NCBI GenBank assembly: GCA_016649475.1
Contig: JAENXP010000191.1
Location: 1 to 5,702, forward strand
DNA length: 5,702 nt
Origin: Burkholderiales bacterium
Lineage (GTDB): Bacteria > Pseudomonadota > Gammaproteobacteria > Burkholderiales > SG8-39
Reading direction: 5' to 3'
In this document: in pieces, positions 5,684 to 5,702 of the stretch
Numbering within the stretch: position 1 is the first letter of the stretch
Layout: every line of letters begins with the position of its first letter
Notes under the pieces: generated by a model
Databases searched by the model: none
Told to the model about the DNA's origin: nothing
What the model saw: the letters and a program-made list of their open reading frames with translations, nothing else
Made by a program: the position numbers and the translations under genes

Positions 5684-5702
5684 CACTAGCAAACCCATGT
5701 CG
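5607..5702 (-). CDS. Possible C-terminal end of an unknown gene upstream of the racemase fragment
   Basis: On the minus strand a frame is open from the window edge (5702) to a TGA at 5609-5607, giving 31 residues that are polar and charged and end in LKELDDRSEDLVEVA. Its stop overlaps the racemase ATG as ATGA, the usual arrangement for translationally coupled neighbours, which makes it more believable than a random short frame. Its composition is about half G+C with AAA, AAT and ACT codons, clearly AT-richer than the operon. I do not recognise the protein. The alternative is that the stretch is simply a leader region. Confidence 0.35.
   Translation of the reverse strand, partial: RHGFASVKSTGSKNEPLKELDDRSEDLVEVA

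Overview
The window is GC-rich (roughly two thirds G+C by eye, except the last ~90 bases). It reads like a proteobacterial chromosome, perhaps a betaproteobacterium. This is inferred from base composition and protein style only, because no rRNA or tRNA is present. Positions 1 to about 5527 carry five co-directional genes on the + strand. They are the LivF-type ATPase of a branched-chain amino acid/amide (HAAT) ABC importer, a carbamate kinase, an FdrA/AllF protein, a DUF1116 (YlbE/AllG) protein, and the first ~160 residues of a cytosine-deaminase-like amidohydrolase.

The core trio is recognisable from E. coli. There fdrA, ylbE and ylbF (renamed allF, allG, allH) were reported to encode the oxamate carbamoyltransferase of anaerobic allantoin use, with a neighbouring carbamate kinase (ybcF/allK). 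That enzyme phosphorolyses a carbamoylated compound (oxalurate in E. coli) to carbamoyl phosphate, and the kinase uses the carbamoyl phosphate to make ATP, CO2 and NH3. Here a HAAT transporter gene and an amidohydrolase gene flank the trio. A simple inferred pathway is import of a ureide or cyclic amide, opening or deamination by the amidohydrolase, carbamoyl phosphorolysis by AllF/AllG, and ATP recovery by the kinase. The actual substrate cannot be read from the sequence. No AllH (DUF2877) gene lies in the window, and its usual place directly after allG is taken by the amidohydrolase.

The right end is abnormal. At about 5515-5530 the amidohydrolase match stops in mid-domain. From there to 5610 the opposite strand encodes the N-terminus of a proline racemase/hydroxyproline epimerase family protein, preceded by AT-richer sequence up to the window edge. 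Two genes are thus joined tail-to-tail, each lacking its 3' part, across a short stretch that fits both and can fold into a small hairpin. This is either a real inversion-type rearrangement or, more probably, a chimeric assembly or amplification join near a contig end. Gene content to the right of 5515 should not be assumed to be linked to the operon.

The non-coding gaps are short: 732-945, 1984-2072, 3735-3750 and 5014-5047. Only the first could hold a promoter, and the evidence for one is weak. I saw no RNA genes, insertion sequences, CRISPR arrays or convincing terminators.
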